Below, piece after piece: positions 23,399 through 30,116 of a stretch of DNA of 32,223 nt (its first letter is position 1; every line of letters begins with the position of its first letter). The notes beneath the pieces are model-generated. The model did no database searches and was not told where the DNA came from. It saw nothing but the letters and a program-made list of their open reading frames with translations. This DNA is from a virus: positions 1-32,223 of the IMG/VR virus record IMGVR_UViG_3300021368_000231; one strand, given 5' to 3'. The translations under genes were made by a program, and so were the position numbers.

Positions 23399-23423
23399 AA
23401 AAAAGCCCCAATTAAGGGGCTTT
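23399..23423 (-). terminator. Factor-independent terminator after the lone gene
   Basis: On the minus strand an eight-pair stem AAAGCCCC / GGGGCTTT with a TTAATT loop merges into a run of T (plus-strand A at 23399-23404). It lies 30 bases after the stop at 23453 and separates that gene from the small-gene cluster promoter. Confidence 0.85.
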
Positions 23424-23452
23424 AAAGGTTACTACTACGGTGTGGCGGGTTG

Positions 23453-24076
23453 TTAGTGCTTGCTAGGTACAGCGGACCATACCTTATCGAACGTCTCTCG
23501 ATTGGTGCTCAATTGCTGGATAAGGTTAAAGACTTCATCCGGCGTGTGAGAGTGCTTTTTACAGTTGGCGATGTAACCCGCTAATAGTTCCAGCGGATTT
23601 TGTGAATCCTTATCGAGTAACTCTCCCGACTCCGATTCAGTCTCAGTCGACTCCGATTCAGTCTCAGTCGATGGTGGCGTTAGCGCTTCCGCTAATCCTT
23701 TCACCGACTTGATACCGTTCTCGTCGATCAGACGATGAAGCAGTGCTTTACCTTCATCCGGTGTCGATACTCCCCATGCTTCACAAAGCTTTTTATCAAG
23801 GCTAAACGCTACCTTAAACAGTCGAGTAACCCGACTTGCCGCATTGGCCGCGCCTTTACCCTCGCCGCCTTTCTCAACTGATCGGTCAGTGTAGTACTCG
23901 ATCAGACTAGCGCGGATAGGTTTTAGGTCAGCCTTGGTTACGTCTTTCGTATCGATCAATTTAACGATCTTATCCAATTCAGACTGGCGCGCCTTATCGA
24001 TAGCTTTATCAGCTGAAGCGATGGCGGTTCGTACGGCTACGGCTATAGCGTTAGCCTTATGTTCAATTTGTGTCAT
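23453..24076 (-). CDS. Unknown early-type protein with Thr-Glu-Ser repeats
   Basis: The 207-residue protein has an Ala/Lys-rich helical N-terminus (AIAVAVRTAIASADKAIDKA), a central helical part and, near residues 135-150, two copies of TETESES, which form a flexible acidic linker. The C-terminal part is again helical. No family is recognised. It has its own probable promoter and terminator and is the gene nearest the divergent control region on the minus strand, a typical place for an early takeover or regulatory gene. That is inference. Confidence 0.7.
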   Translation of the reverse strand: MTQIEHKANAIAVAVRTAIASADKAIDKARQSELDKIVKLIDTKDVTKADLKPIRASLIEYYTDRSVEKGGEGKGAANAASRVTRLFKVAFSLDKKLCEAWGVSTPDEGKALLHRLIDENGIKSVKGLAEALTPPSTETESESTETESESGELLDKDSQNPLELLAGYIANCKKHSHTPDEVFNLIQQLSTNRETFDKVWSAVPSKH

Positions 24077-24118
24077 ATCAAATAATCCTTTTATTTAGGG
24101 CAACATTACCCAATACCG

Positions 24119-24147
24119 ATTCTCGCATATAAGCACAATGTGGTCAA
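24119..24147 (-). promoter_or_regulatory. Probable promoter of the 207-residue gene
   Basis: On the minus strand TTGACC (24147-24142) and GAGAAT (24124-24119) are 17 bases apart and TGC precedes the -10. The -10 is a weak match. The palindrome at 24153-24166 ends five bases upstream of the -35. Confidence 0.5.
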
Positions 24148-24152
24148 CTGTT

Positions 24153-24166
24153 TAACCCTAGGGTTA
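24153..24166. repeat. 14-bp perfect palindrome, copy 3
   Basis: TAACCCTAGGGTTA sits directly upstream of the -35 element of the minus-strand promoter, a position suited to an activator or a repressor. It is identical to the copies at 19763 and 23260. Confidence 0.9.
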
Positions 24167-24199
24167 CTTTATATAGGTCCATCACAGACTCACACTCTT

Positions 24200-24271
24200 T
24201 ACTGTATGGATGCACAGTACTGTATAGATGTACAGCACTGGTTATCTGTACAGTACTGTATAAATGTACAG
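24200..24271. repeat. Four tandem 18-bp repeats of LexA-box type
   Basis: The array is four contiguous 18-base units without spacers: 24200-24217, 24218-24235, 24236-24253 and 24254-24271. Unit two is TACTGTATAGATGTACAG. All four keep CTG-N10-CAG and three keep CTGT-N8-ACAG. The known LexA site of gammaproteobacteria is TACTG-(TA)5-CAGTA, with the same spacing. Alternatively the units are iterons for a replication initiator or sites for a phage regulator. Confidence 0.85.
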
Positions 24272-24403
24272 GGGGAGGGGATTTTGCAGCACATCGCGGG
24301 CAGGGTACTGCTCAGACACAAAAAAGAGCAAAATTGGAAGACGTTATTGCTAGTACTTTTAGTTATATATCAATAATTTACTATAATCCTGGGGCATAAG
24401 ACT

Positions 24404-24440
24404 AATCTGCACTGTAAAATCACAGAATCTGCACTGTAAA
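24404..24440. repeat. Two 15-bp direct repeats upstream of the packaging promoter
   Basis: AATCTGCACTGTAAA occurs at 24404-24418 and again at 24426-24440, a period of 22 bases (about two helical turns). The second copy ends 24 bases before the -35. Each contains CACTGTA, which resembles the core of the 18-base repeats. They look like activator or repressor sites. Confidence 0.75.
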
Positions 24441-24464
24441 TACAATGTTTTTTCCCTACAGGGG

Positions 24465-24493
24465 TTGACAAATGTTAAAAAGTATGCTATAAT
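24465..24493 (+). promoter_or_regulatory. Perfect consensus promoter of the packaging operon
   Basis: TTGACA (24465-24470) and TATAAT (24488-24493) are 17 bases apart, with TGC before the -10 (extended). Spacer and flanks are almost the same as those at 29562-29590. It would use host sigma-70 RNA polymerase. Confidence 0.85.
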
Positions 24494-24500
24494 ATACGTA

Positions 24501-24553
24501 TATATAGAACTATAACGGAAAGTACGATGCATTAGGACTTAGTACTTATGCAT
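24501..24553 (+). promoter_or_regulatory. Untranslated leader related to the replication-operon leader
   Basis: The core AAGTACGATGCATTAG (24520-24535) matches 15 of 16 bases of 20186-20171 on the minus strand. The stretch 24527-24553 is also an imperfect 27-base palindrome beginning and ending ATGCAT. It lies between the promoter and the first gene of the packaging operon, and encodes no protein. Confidence 0.75.
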
Positions 24554-24610
24554 ATTACCCACAAGTATAGATAACAAACCCAAAAGCAATCTAGGTAGAG
24601 CCTATACAGT

Positions 24611-24988
24611 ATGGAAAACAAAAAGAATCCTGTTGGTAGACCTAAAAGAAGTTCTGTTTCTAGTAAAACGAAGGGTAACAGGAAGTCTGTTGGTCGTCCT
24701 AAGGGCGATGCAGCTATAATAAACGAGTATAAGGCAAGGATGTTAAACTCGCCTCGCTCTCGCGCCGTGATGGATGCGATATTTGATGCAGCATTAGACC
24801 CAGAACATAAGAATCAGTCAGCAGCGTGGAAGTTAGTGATGGATAGAATCCTTCCTGTTGCTGCATTTGAAAAAGATATTGTTAAGGATGGTGGTAGAAA
24901 CGCTATTCAGATTAACATTACAGGTGTCGGTGCTGTCGATGTCGAACAACCCACAACAATTGAAGGGGAAGTAGTAGATGAATCTTAA
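24611..24988 (+). CDS. Probable terminase small subunit (AT-hook DNA-binding protein)
   Basis: The 125-residue product has a basic N-terminus with two AT-hook-like VGRPK motifs (residues 8-12 and 27-31), a helical centre (RSRAVMDAIFDAALDPEHKN) and an acidic end. It is the first gene after the packaging promoter and lies two genes ahead of the large terminase, the usual place of the small terminase, which recognises the packaging site. The family sequence is too divergent to confirm; a general DNA-binding protein is the alternative. The ribosome site is weak (AGGTAGAG well upstream), and the ATG overlaps a CTATACAGTA half-site. Confidence 0.55.
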   Translation: MENKKNPVGRPKRSSVSSKTKGNRKSVGRPKGDAAIINEYKARMLNSPRSRAVMDAIFDAALDPEHKNQSAAWKLVMDRILPVAAFEKDIVKDGGRNAIQINITGVGAVDVEQPTTIEGEVVDES

Positions 24989-25328
24989 GCATTTTGATTC
25001 TTCAGAGTTCAACTGTCAAGTTACTGGCACCAACAACATGGAACAAGAGTTCCTAGAAAAGTTAGACGAGTTAAGAGGGGCATGCGGGTTTCCTTTCACG
25101 ATCACCAGTGGGTATCGACACCCGACTGAGCATCCGATAGAGGCTAAGAAAGATGTACCCGGAACACATGCCCAAGGGATCGCGGCGGATATAAAAATAA
25201 CAAGCGCCGTGTTTCGCCTTAAAATTGTAGAGGAAGCTCTTCGTCTAGGCTTCACAGGCATTGGCATTGCTGATGACTTTGTACATGTGGATACACGCGG
25301 GACAACACCCGTCATGTGGACATATTAG
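24978..25328 (+). CDS. Endolysin, M15 family peptidase
   Basis: The enzyme should cleave peptide bonds in peptidoglycan at lysis. The 116-residue protein is a bare catalytic domain of the peptidase M15 (D-Ala-D-Ala carboxypeptidase/endopeptidase) type. SGYRHPTEH (residues 44-52) is the family's start of the active-site region; GTHAQGIAADI supplies H64 and D71; FVHVD supplies H103 and D105. H64, D71 and H103 fit the zinc ligands. No signal peptide is present, so a holin is needed for export; one may lie at the left edge of the window. The gene overlaps both neighbours. Confidence 0.85.
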   Translation: MNLKHFDSSEFNCQVTGTNNMEQEFLEKLDELRGACGFPFTITSGYRHPTEHPIEAKKDVPGTHAQGIAADIKITSAVFRLKIVEEALRLGFTGIGIADDFVHVDTRGTTPVMWTY

Positions 25329-26578
25329 TGGATCTTAATATAGAACTACTGCCGTGGCAACAACAAGTCTGGGCAGACGACACAAGATTTAAAATAGTAG
25401 CTGCTGGGCGACGTACAGGTAAGTCTAGGTTAGCAGCATGGTTATTAATTGTTAACGCACTACAGGCGGACAGAGGACATGTATTTTACGTCGCACCTAC
25501 TCAGGGACAAGCCAGAGACATCATGTGGACCACCCTTCTCGATCTTGGGCATGAAGTTATCAGTGGTAGTCATGTTAATAATCTTCAAATTAAGCTTGTT
25601 AATGGAGCCACTATCAGTCTCAAGGGAGCCGATAGACCAGAAACCATGCGAGGTGTCAGCCTCAAGTTCTTAGTAATGGACGAGTACGCTGACATGAAGC
25701 CTGAGGTATTTGAACAAATCCTGAGACCTGCTTTGGCTGACCAGAAGGGTTCTGCAATGTTCATAGGGACACCTATGGGACGCAACCATTTTTATGAGTT
25801 GTACAAATATGCGGAGTTAGACGATGATCCGACGTACAAAGCTTGGCACTTTACTTCTTATGACAATCCATTATTGGACCCGGACGAAATTGATATTGCT
25901 AAAAGGTCTATGTCTTCTTATGCGTTTCGCCAAGAGTTTATGGCGTCGTTTGAAGCACGTGGGTCAGAAATGTTTAGAGAGGACTGGGTCTCTTTTAGCG
26001 AAGACAGACCTGAAATAGGAGATTACTACATTGCCGTTGACTTGGCGGGTTTTGAAGAAGTCAACAAGAAGAAGACTAAGAATTCCAAGCTTGACGACAC
26101 AGCGATCGCCGTGGTTAAGGTCAATGAGCATGGTTGGTATGTTGACAATATTATATACGGTAGATGGTCACTTGACGAGACAGCACTTAAAATATTTCAG
26201 GCCGTTAGAGATTACCGTCCCGTATCGGTTGGAATCGAAAGAGGTATTGCTAAACAAGCAGTAATGTCTCCTTTGATGGACATGCAGAAACGCTATGGCA
26301 TGTTCTTTAGAGTAGAAGAGTTGACCCACGGCAATAAGAAGAAAACAGATCGTATCATGTGGGCATTGCAAGGACGATTTGAAAACGGATACATAACGCT
26401 AAACAAGGGAGAGTGGAACAGCAGGTTTCTTGACCAGTTGTTTCAGTTTCCAGACCCATTAACCCACGATGACTTGGTTGACGCTTTAGCATACATTGAC
26501 CAGTTAGCAAATGTGGCTTACGACTACGATTACGAAATCGAAGACCACGAAATCTTAGACGTAGTAGCAGGATACTAA
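25316..26578 (+). CDS. terL: Terminase large subunit
   Basis: The motor protein packages DNA into the procapsid and cuts it. The ATPase domain has Walker A AGRRTGKS (30-37), Walker B FLVMDEYA (118-125) and a GTPMG coupling motif (151-155). The nuclease domain has YYIAVDLAG (D242), GIERG (E308) and HDDLVDAL (D385, D386, D389). At 420 residues the length suits a podovirus or siphovirus-type enzyme. Both plausible starts are GTG: at 25316, used here, and at 25328, which overlaps the preceding stop as TAGTG; neither has a strong ribosome site, so the first four residues are uncertain. Confidence 0.93.
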   Translation: MDILVDLNIELLPWQQQVWADDTRFKIVAAGRRTGKSRLAAWLLIVNALQADRGHVFYVAPTQGQARDIMWTTLLDLGHEVISGSHVNNLQIKLVNGATISLKGADRPETMRGVSLKFLVMDEYADMKPEVFEQILRPALADQKGSAMFIGTPMGRNHFYELYKYAELDDDPTYKAWHFTSYDNPLLDPDEIDIAKRSMSSYAFRQEFMASFEARGSEMFREDWVSFSEDRPEIGDYYIAVDLAGFEEVNKKKTKNSKLDDTAIAVVKVNEHGWYVDNIIYGRWSLDETALKIFQAVRDYRPVSVGIERGIAKQAVMSPLMDMQKRYGMFFRVEELTHGNKKKTDRIMWALQGRFENGYITLNKGEWNSRFLDQLFQFPDPLTHDDLVDALAYIDQLANVAYDYDYEIEDHEILDVVAGY

Positions 26579-26579
26579 T

Positions 26580-28613
26580 ATGAGTGATTTATACGAAAAC
26601 GAGCCTCTGATGATCCAAGAAGCCCTAGAAGACTGGGTTATTAACAAATGTGAAGATTGGAGGGATTATTACGAAAGCAATTATGAAAACAGATTTGAAG
26701 AGTATTATAGACTATGGCGTGGCATCTGGGATCCTGCTGACAGCCAGCGTGGGTCTGAGCGTTCCCGTATTATTTCTCCTGCACTTCAACAGGCAGTTGA
26801 GTCTAATGTAGCGGAACTAGAAGAGGCTACGTTTGGACGTGGCAAGTGGTTTGATGTAAGCGATAATCTTGGTGACACAGACCGTCAAGACGTGCAGTTT
26901 CTTCGTAATAAACTTATGGAAGACTTCGAAGACTGTATGGTACGTAAAGCAGTAGCAGAGTGTCTTATCAATGCTGCTGTGTTTGGTACAGGTATTGGTG
27001 AGGTTGTAATTGAAGAAATGAAAGAGATGGCTCCTGCCACTCAACCCCTTATGGGAGGAGACCTTCAAGCAGTAGGAGTAAGCATTACTGACCGTGTCAA
27101 GGTAAAACTTAAACCTGTACTACCACAAAACTTTTTGATTGATCCTATAGCTACGTCTGTAGAAGATGCACTAGGTGTTGCAGTAGATGAATTTGTCAGT
27201 ATGCACCAAGTAGAATTACTACAAGAACAAGGTGTTTATCGTGATGTATTTGTTGGTCCTGCTGCACCGGACACTGATTTAGAGCCTGACCAAGACATTA
27301 CAATTTACAATGACGACAAGGTACGACTGACTAAGTACTATGGTTTAGTGCCACGAGAGCTTTTAAACGCCGCCACAGGCGACGAAGACGAAGAAACGTT
27401 AGTAGATGATGAGTCTGATTCTCGTTACGTAGAAGCTGTTGTGGTGATTGCTAACGGCGGTATTCTTCTTAAGGCTGAAGCTAACCCTTATATGATGATG
27501 GATCGTCCTGTTGTTGCGTTTCCTTGGGACGTAGTACCCGGACGCTTCTGGGGTCGTGGAGTATGCGAAAAAGGTTACAACAGTCAAAAAGCACTTGACA
27601 CAGAGCTACGTGCTAGAATCGATGCACTAAGTCTTACTATACACCCAATGATGGCTATTGATGCAACTAGGTTACCACGCGGTTCTAAACCTGAAGTACG
27701 TCCCGGCAAAATGGTTTTAACTAATGGAGATCCTCGTGAAGTACTCCAGCCTTTCAACTTTGGTCAAGTTAACCAAATTACTTTTGCTCAAGCCGGAGCA
27801 CTGCAGCAAATGGTACAGCAAGCAACAGGAGCCGTTGACTCAGCAGGAATTGCAGGTCAAGTTAATGGTGAGGCTACTGCCGCTGGTATCAGTATGTCTC
27901 TTGGCGCTATTATTAAACGTCATAAGCGGACACTAATTAACTTCCAACAGTCGTTCCTGATTCCTTTTGTCAAGAAAGCAGCCTATCGGTACATGCAGTT
28001 TGATCCAGAGAACTATCCTGTAGCTGACTATAAGTTTAATGCTAGTAGTACGCTGGGCATTATCGCTAGAGAGTATGAGGTTACTCAGTTAGTACAGCTA
28101 TTGCAAACTATGGGTAAAGACTCACCACTTTATACAACATTAATACAATCGGTTGTAGACAATATGAACCTCTCTAATCGTGAGGAATTGTTATTAGCTA
28201 TGCAACAAGCTATGCAACCAAACCCACAAGCACAACAAATGCAAATGCAAGCACAACAAGCACAAATGGCATTCCAACAATCACAAACTGCAGCATTGTC
28301 TGCTCAGGCACAAGAGTCACAAGCTAGGGCTGCTAAATTGGCAGCAGAAGCTCAGGTAGTTCCTCAGGAGCTAGAGATTGACAAGATTAATGCTATCACC
28401 CGAAACCTTCGTGAAGGTGACGCTGAAGATAAAGAGTTTGAGCGACGTATGAAAGTTGCTGATACTCTCCTCAAAGAAAAGCAGATAGAAGGTAAAACCA
28501 ATGTTAATAACGCAGAAAGAAATGCAACTCCTGCTAGACCAGATCAACCACAAGTTCAGCGACCAGTTCGCCCGGTTGGACCAGCTGGAAACCAAGGTGG
28601 AGGAACTCAGTAA
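26580..28613 (+). CDS. Portal protein
   Basis: The 677-residue protein forms the dodecameric ring at the capsid vertex through which DNA passes. It follows directly after the large terminase. The N-terminal region (EDWRDYYESNYENRFEEYYR), the conserved SRIISPALQQAVESNVAELE and the later ECLINAAVFGTGIGEVVIEE are typical of podovirus portals. The C-terminal 130 residues are very Gln/Ala-rich and helical, like the barrel helices of large portals, and end in a Pro/Gly-rich tail. The stop overlaps the next ATG as TAATG. Confidence 0.85.
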   Translation: MSDLYENEPLMIQEALEDWVINKCEDWRDYYESNYENRFEEYYRLWRGIWDPADSQRGSERSRIISPALQQAVESNVAELEEATFGRGKWFDVSDNLGDTDRQDVQFLRNKLMEDFEDCMVRKAVAECLINAAVFGTGIGEVVIEEMKEMAPATQPLMGGDLQAVGVSITDRVKVKLKPVLPQNFLIDPIATSVEDALGVAVDEFVSMHQVELLQEQGVYRDVFVGPAAPDTDLEPDQDITIYNDDKVRLTKYYGLVPRELLNAATGDEDEETLVDDESDSRYVEAVVVIANGGILLKAEANPYMMMDRPVVAFPWDVVPGRFWGRGVCEKGYNSQKALDTELRARIDALSLTIHPMMAIDATRLPRGSKPEVRPGKMVLTNGDPREVLQPFNFGQVNQITFAQAGALQQMVQQATGAVDSAGIAGQVNGEATAAGISMSLGAIIKRHKRTLINFQQSFLIPFVKKAAYRYMQFDPENYPVADYKFNASSTLGIIAREYEVTQLVQLLQTMGKDSPLYTTLIQSVVDNMNLSNREELLLAMQQAMQPNPQAQQMQMQAQQAQMAFQQSQTAALSAQAQESQARAAKLAAEAQVVPQELEIDKINAITRNLREGDAEDKEFERRMKVADTLLKEKQIEGKTNVNNAERNATPARPDQPQVQRPVRPVGPAGNQGGGTQ

Positions 28614-28879
28614 TGCCCAAGTCAAAGGACCCAAAACTAGCACGAGCGGGCGTAAGCGGGTACAACAAGCCAAAGCGGACGCCTAGTCACCCGACTAAGA
28701 AGTTTGTAGTAGTAGCCAAAGAAGGCGACAAAACCAAGACCATACGTTTTGGTGACGCCAAGATGACTATTAAAAAAGATCAACCTGCACGTCGTAAGTC
28801 GTTCAGAGCACGTCACAAGTGTGACACAAATCCACCTAGTAAACTAACAGCACGATATTGGTCGTGCAAAAAATGGTAA
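28613..28879 (+). CDS. Conserved Lys-rich small protein
   Basis: The 88-residue product begins MPKSKDPKLARAGVSGYNKP and has VVVAKEGDKTKTIRFGDAKM and a KSFRARHKC segment. I recall this family, ending in YWxxKxW, from many marine phages and some algal viruses, without a proven function. The basic composition and place between portal and scaffold suggest a DNA-bound or capsid-internal protein. It overlaps the portal stop by one base. Confidence 0.7.
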   Translation: MPKSKDPKLARAGVSGYNKPKRTPSHPTKKFVVVAKEGDKTKTIRFGDAKMTIKKDQPARRKSFRARHKCDTNPPSKLTARYWSCKKW

Positions 28880-28889
28880 GGAGATAGTT

Positions 28890-29120
28890 ATGCCAATGGG
28901 ACCGGGAACATATGGAAGCAGAGTAGGACGACCGCCTAAAAAGAAAGGAATGGGTAAACCCATGTCTACTGCTGACTTCAATAAAAAAATAGCTGCAATT
29001 AAAGCAAACACTAAGTTAACTGCTGCTCAAAAGAAAACACAAATAGATAAAATGATGAAAACTAGAGTTGCTCGTAAAAAAGCTGGCGAGCCTATGAAAG
29101 CAAAAATGCCAAGGAGATAA
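28890..29120 (+). CDS. Basic small protein (76 aa)
   Basis: The product opens MPMGPGTYGSRVGRPPKKKG; RVGRPPKKK resembles an AT-hook. The rest is helical and Lys/Met-rich, ending PRR. AAGGAG lies eight bases before the ATG. It is one of a group of small basic proteins in the head gene cluster; no family is recognised. Confidence 0.65.
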   Translation: MPMGPGTYGSRVGRPPKKKGMGKPMSTADFNKKIAAIKANTKLTAAQKKTQIDKMMKTRVARKKAGEPMKAKMPRR

Positions 29121-29122
29121 CT

Positions 29123-29167
29123 ATGCCGGGTAAAAAGAAAAAAGTTAAAAAGCCTTATGGCTACTAA
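29123..29167 (+). CDS. Possible 14-residue leader peptide
   Basis: The short frame encodes MPGKKKKVKKPYGY. AAGGAG stands six bases before the ATG, a stronger site than that of the next gene, whose ATG lies inside this frame. Overlap suggests that its translation feeds ribosomes to the following gene. A peptide this short may have no function of its own. Confidence 0.4.
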   Translation: MPGKKKKVKKPYGY

Positions 29168-29315
29168 AAAAAAGAAAGCTAACGACGCTTGTGCGCGTAA
29201 GGTTAAGTCTAGATACAAAGTCTGGCCTTCCGCGTACGCTTCTGGTGCAGTAGCCAAATGCCGAAAGGTAGGAGCTAAAAACTGGGGTAATAAAAGTGGC
29301 CGTAAGAAAAAGTAA
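29157..29315 (+). CDS. Conserved basic protein with WPSAYASGA motif (52 aa)
   Basis: The short protein contains the sequence ACARKVKSRYKVWPSAYASG followed by AVAKCRKVGAKNWGN. The KVWPSAYASGAxxKCRKVGAKNWGN core is highly characteristic and is one I recall from aquatic phages and large algal viruses; the biochemical role is unknown. It is missed by length filters. It begins inside the 14-residue frame and overlaps the next gene by 20 bases. Confidence 0.75.
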   Translation: MATKKKKANDACARKVKSRYKVWPSAYASGAVAKCRKVGAKNWGNKSGRKKK

Positions 29316-29565
29316 AAAGGGCGCTGCTCTTAAAAAGTGGTTTAAAGAAGAGTGGGTAGACGTTAAGACAGGTAAACCCTGTGGACGTAAATCTGCAAAG
29401 GGCGATAGCAAACGTCCTTATCCTTCTTGTCGGCCTAAAGCCGTTGCCGCTAAAATGACTAAAGGTGAGAAGGCTTCATCTGCACGTCGTAAAACAGGGC
29501 CAACTAAAATTAAACATGCAGTAACAGCATCAGGACGTAGAAGAAAAACTTCTAAAAAGTCTTGA
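29296..29565 (+). CDS. Conserved basic protein with KWFKEEWVDVKT motif (89 aa)
   Basis: The product contains KKWFKEEWVDVKTGKPCGR and RPYPSCRPKAVAAKMT. This sequence also recurs, in my recollection, in aquatic phages and algal viruses, often near the WPSAYASGA type. The start is GTG, inside the preceding gene. The protein is strongly basic and suits DNA or capsid interior binding. The stop codon overlaps the -35 of the next promoter. Confidence 0.75.
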   Translation: MAVRKSKKGAALKKWFKEEWVDVKTGKPCGRKSAKGDSKRPYPSCRPKAVAAKMTKGEKASSARRKTGPTKIKHAVTASGRRRKTSKKS

Positions 29566-29590
29566 CAAATGCATAAAAGTATGGTATAAT
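29562..29590 (+). promoter_or_regulatory. Perfect consensus promoter before the scaffold and capsid genes
   Basis: TTGACA (29562-29567) and TATAAT (29585-29590) are 17 bases apart, with TGG before the -10. The spacer differs from the 24465 promoter at few positions. It would add transcription of the scaffold and major capsid genes. Confidence 0.85.
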
Positions 29591-29621
29591 ATAACTATAT
29601 AATATAATAACAGAGGAAATT

Positions 29622-29876
29622 ATGACTCCCGAGCTTGAAACTTACTTCAACAACTATAACGAACTCTTCAACCACGAAGGTTTCAAACAACTCGTACAAG
29701 AGCTTTCCAATAACGCAACGCAACTAGCAGACATTCAAACAGTAAAAGATCAGGAAGATTTGTACTTTCGTAAAGGTCAAGTAGCTGCTTTTGCAACTGT
29801 CATTAATCTACAGGCGACGATCGAAGCTGCTCGTGATCAAGCCGAAGCAGAAGAACAAGAACCAGTAGATGTATAA
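29622..29876 (+). CDS. Conserved small acidic protein (84 aa)
   Basis: The product begins MTPELETYFNNYNELFNHEG and contains DLYFRKGQVAAFATVINLQA. I recall proteins of this type in marine podoviruses just ahead of the scaffold gene, without an assigned function. It is helical and acidic. It is the first gene after the 29562 promoter, with AGAGGAAA before the ATG, and overlaps the next gene by eight bases. Confidence 0.7.
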   Translation: MTPELETYFNNYNELFNHEGFKQLVQELSNNATQLADIQTVKDQEDLYFRKGQVAAFATVINLQATIEAARDQAEAEEQEPVDV

Positions 29877-30081
29877 GATATATGACTTCCGTTGTACTAA
29901 CGGACACGTCTTTGAAGAAATGGTAGAGAGTAACGTCACAACCAGTAGGTGCGGTTGCGGCGCGAATGCTACACGTATGGTATCTGCCCCGTCCTTTCAC
30001 TTAAATGGCGCTGATGGTTCATTCCCCGGCGCGCATATAAAATGGGTCAAAGAGCACGAAAAAGCAGGTAATAAACAATAA
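29869..30081 (+). CDS. FmdB-type zinc ribbon protein
   Basis: The 70-residue product begins IYDFRCTNGH with C9 and H13, followed by RCGCGANATRM with C28 and C30. This is the short N-terminal zinc ribbon of the FmdB/CxxC_CxxC family, whose members are often regulatory or of unknown role. The segment APSFHLNGADGSFPGAHIKW follows. In phages such proteins recur near head genes. Confidence 0.75.
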   Translation: MYKIYDFRCTNGHVFEEMVESNVTTSRCGCGANATRMVSAPSFHLNGADGSFPGAHIKWVKEHEKAGNKQ

Positions 30082-30116
30082 CATCTCCATAATGATAACG
30101 ATCACGGAGCTTAATT

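Larger units (their letters stand above)
24077..24610. other. Divergent control region, possible replication origin
   Basis: No credible gene lies in these 534 bases. From left to right it holds a minus-strand promoter (24119-24147), a palindrome copy (24153-24166), four 18-base repeats (24200-24271), a G-rich tract (from 24271), an A/T-rich stretch (about 24355-24390), two 15-base direct repeats (24404-24440), a perfect plus-strand promoter (24465-24493) and the conserved leader. Repeats next to a G-rich and an A/T-rich tract are the usual ingredients of an origin, but that use is unproven. Confidence 0.7.

Noticed and set aside
24200-24271. CRISPR array
   Set aside because: The 18-base units are contiguous without spacers and are degenerate in the middle; no cas genes are present.
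24140-24376. Plus-strand 78-codon frame with the recurring pattern YCxDVQ
   Set aside because: The pattern is produced by translating the tandem 18-base repeats (six codons per unit). There is no ribosome site and the area is filled with control elements.
24382-24387. TATAAT as an additional plus-strand promoter
   Set aside because: No acceptable -35 lies 16-18 bases upstream (TTAGTT at best); the A/T-rich context makes a chance match likely.
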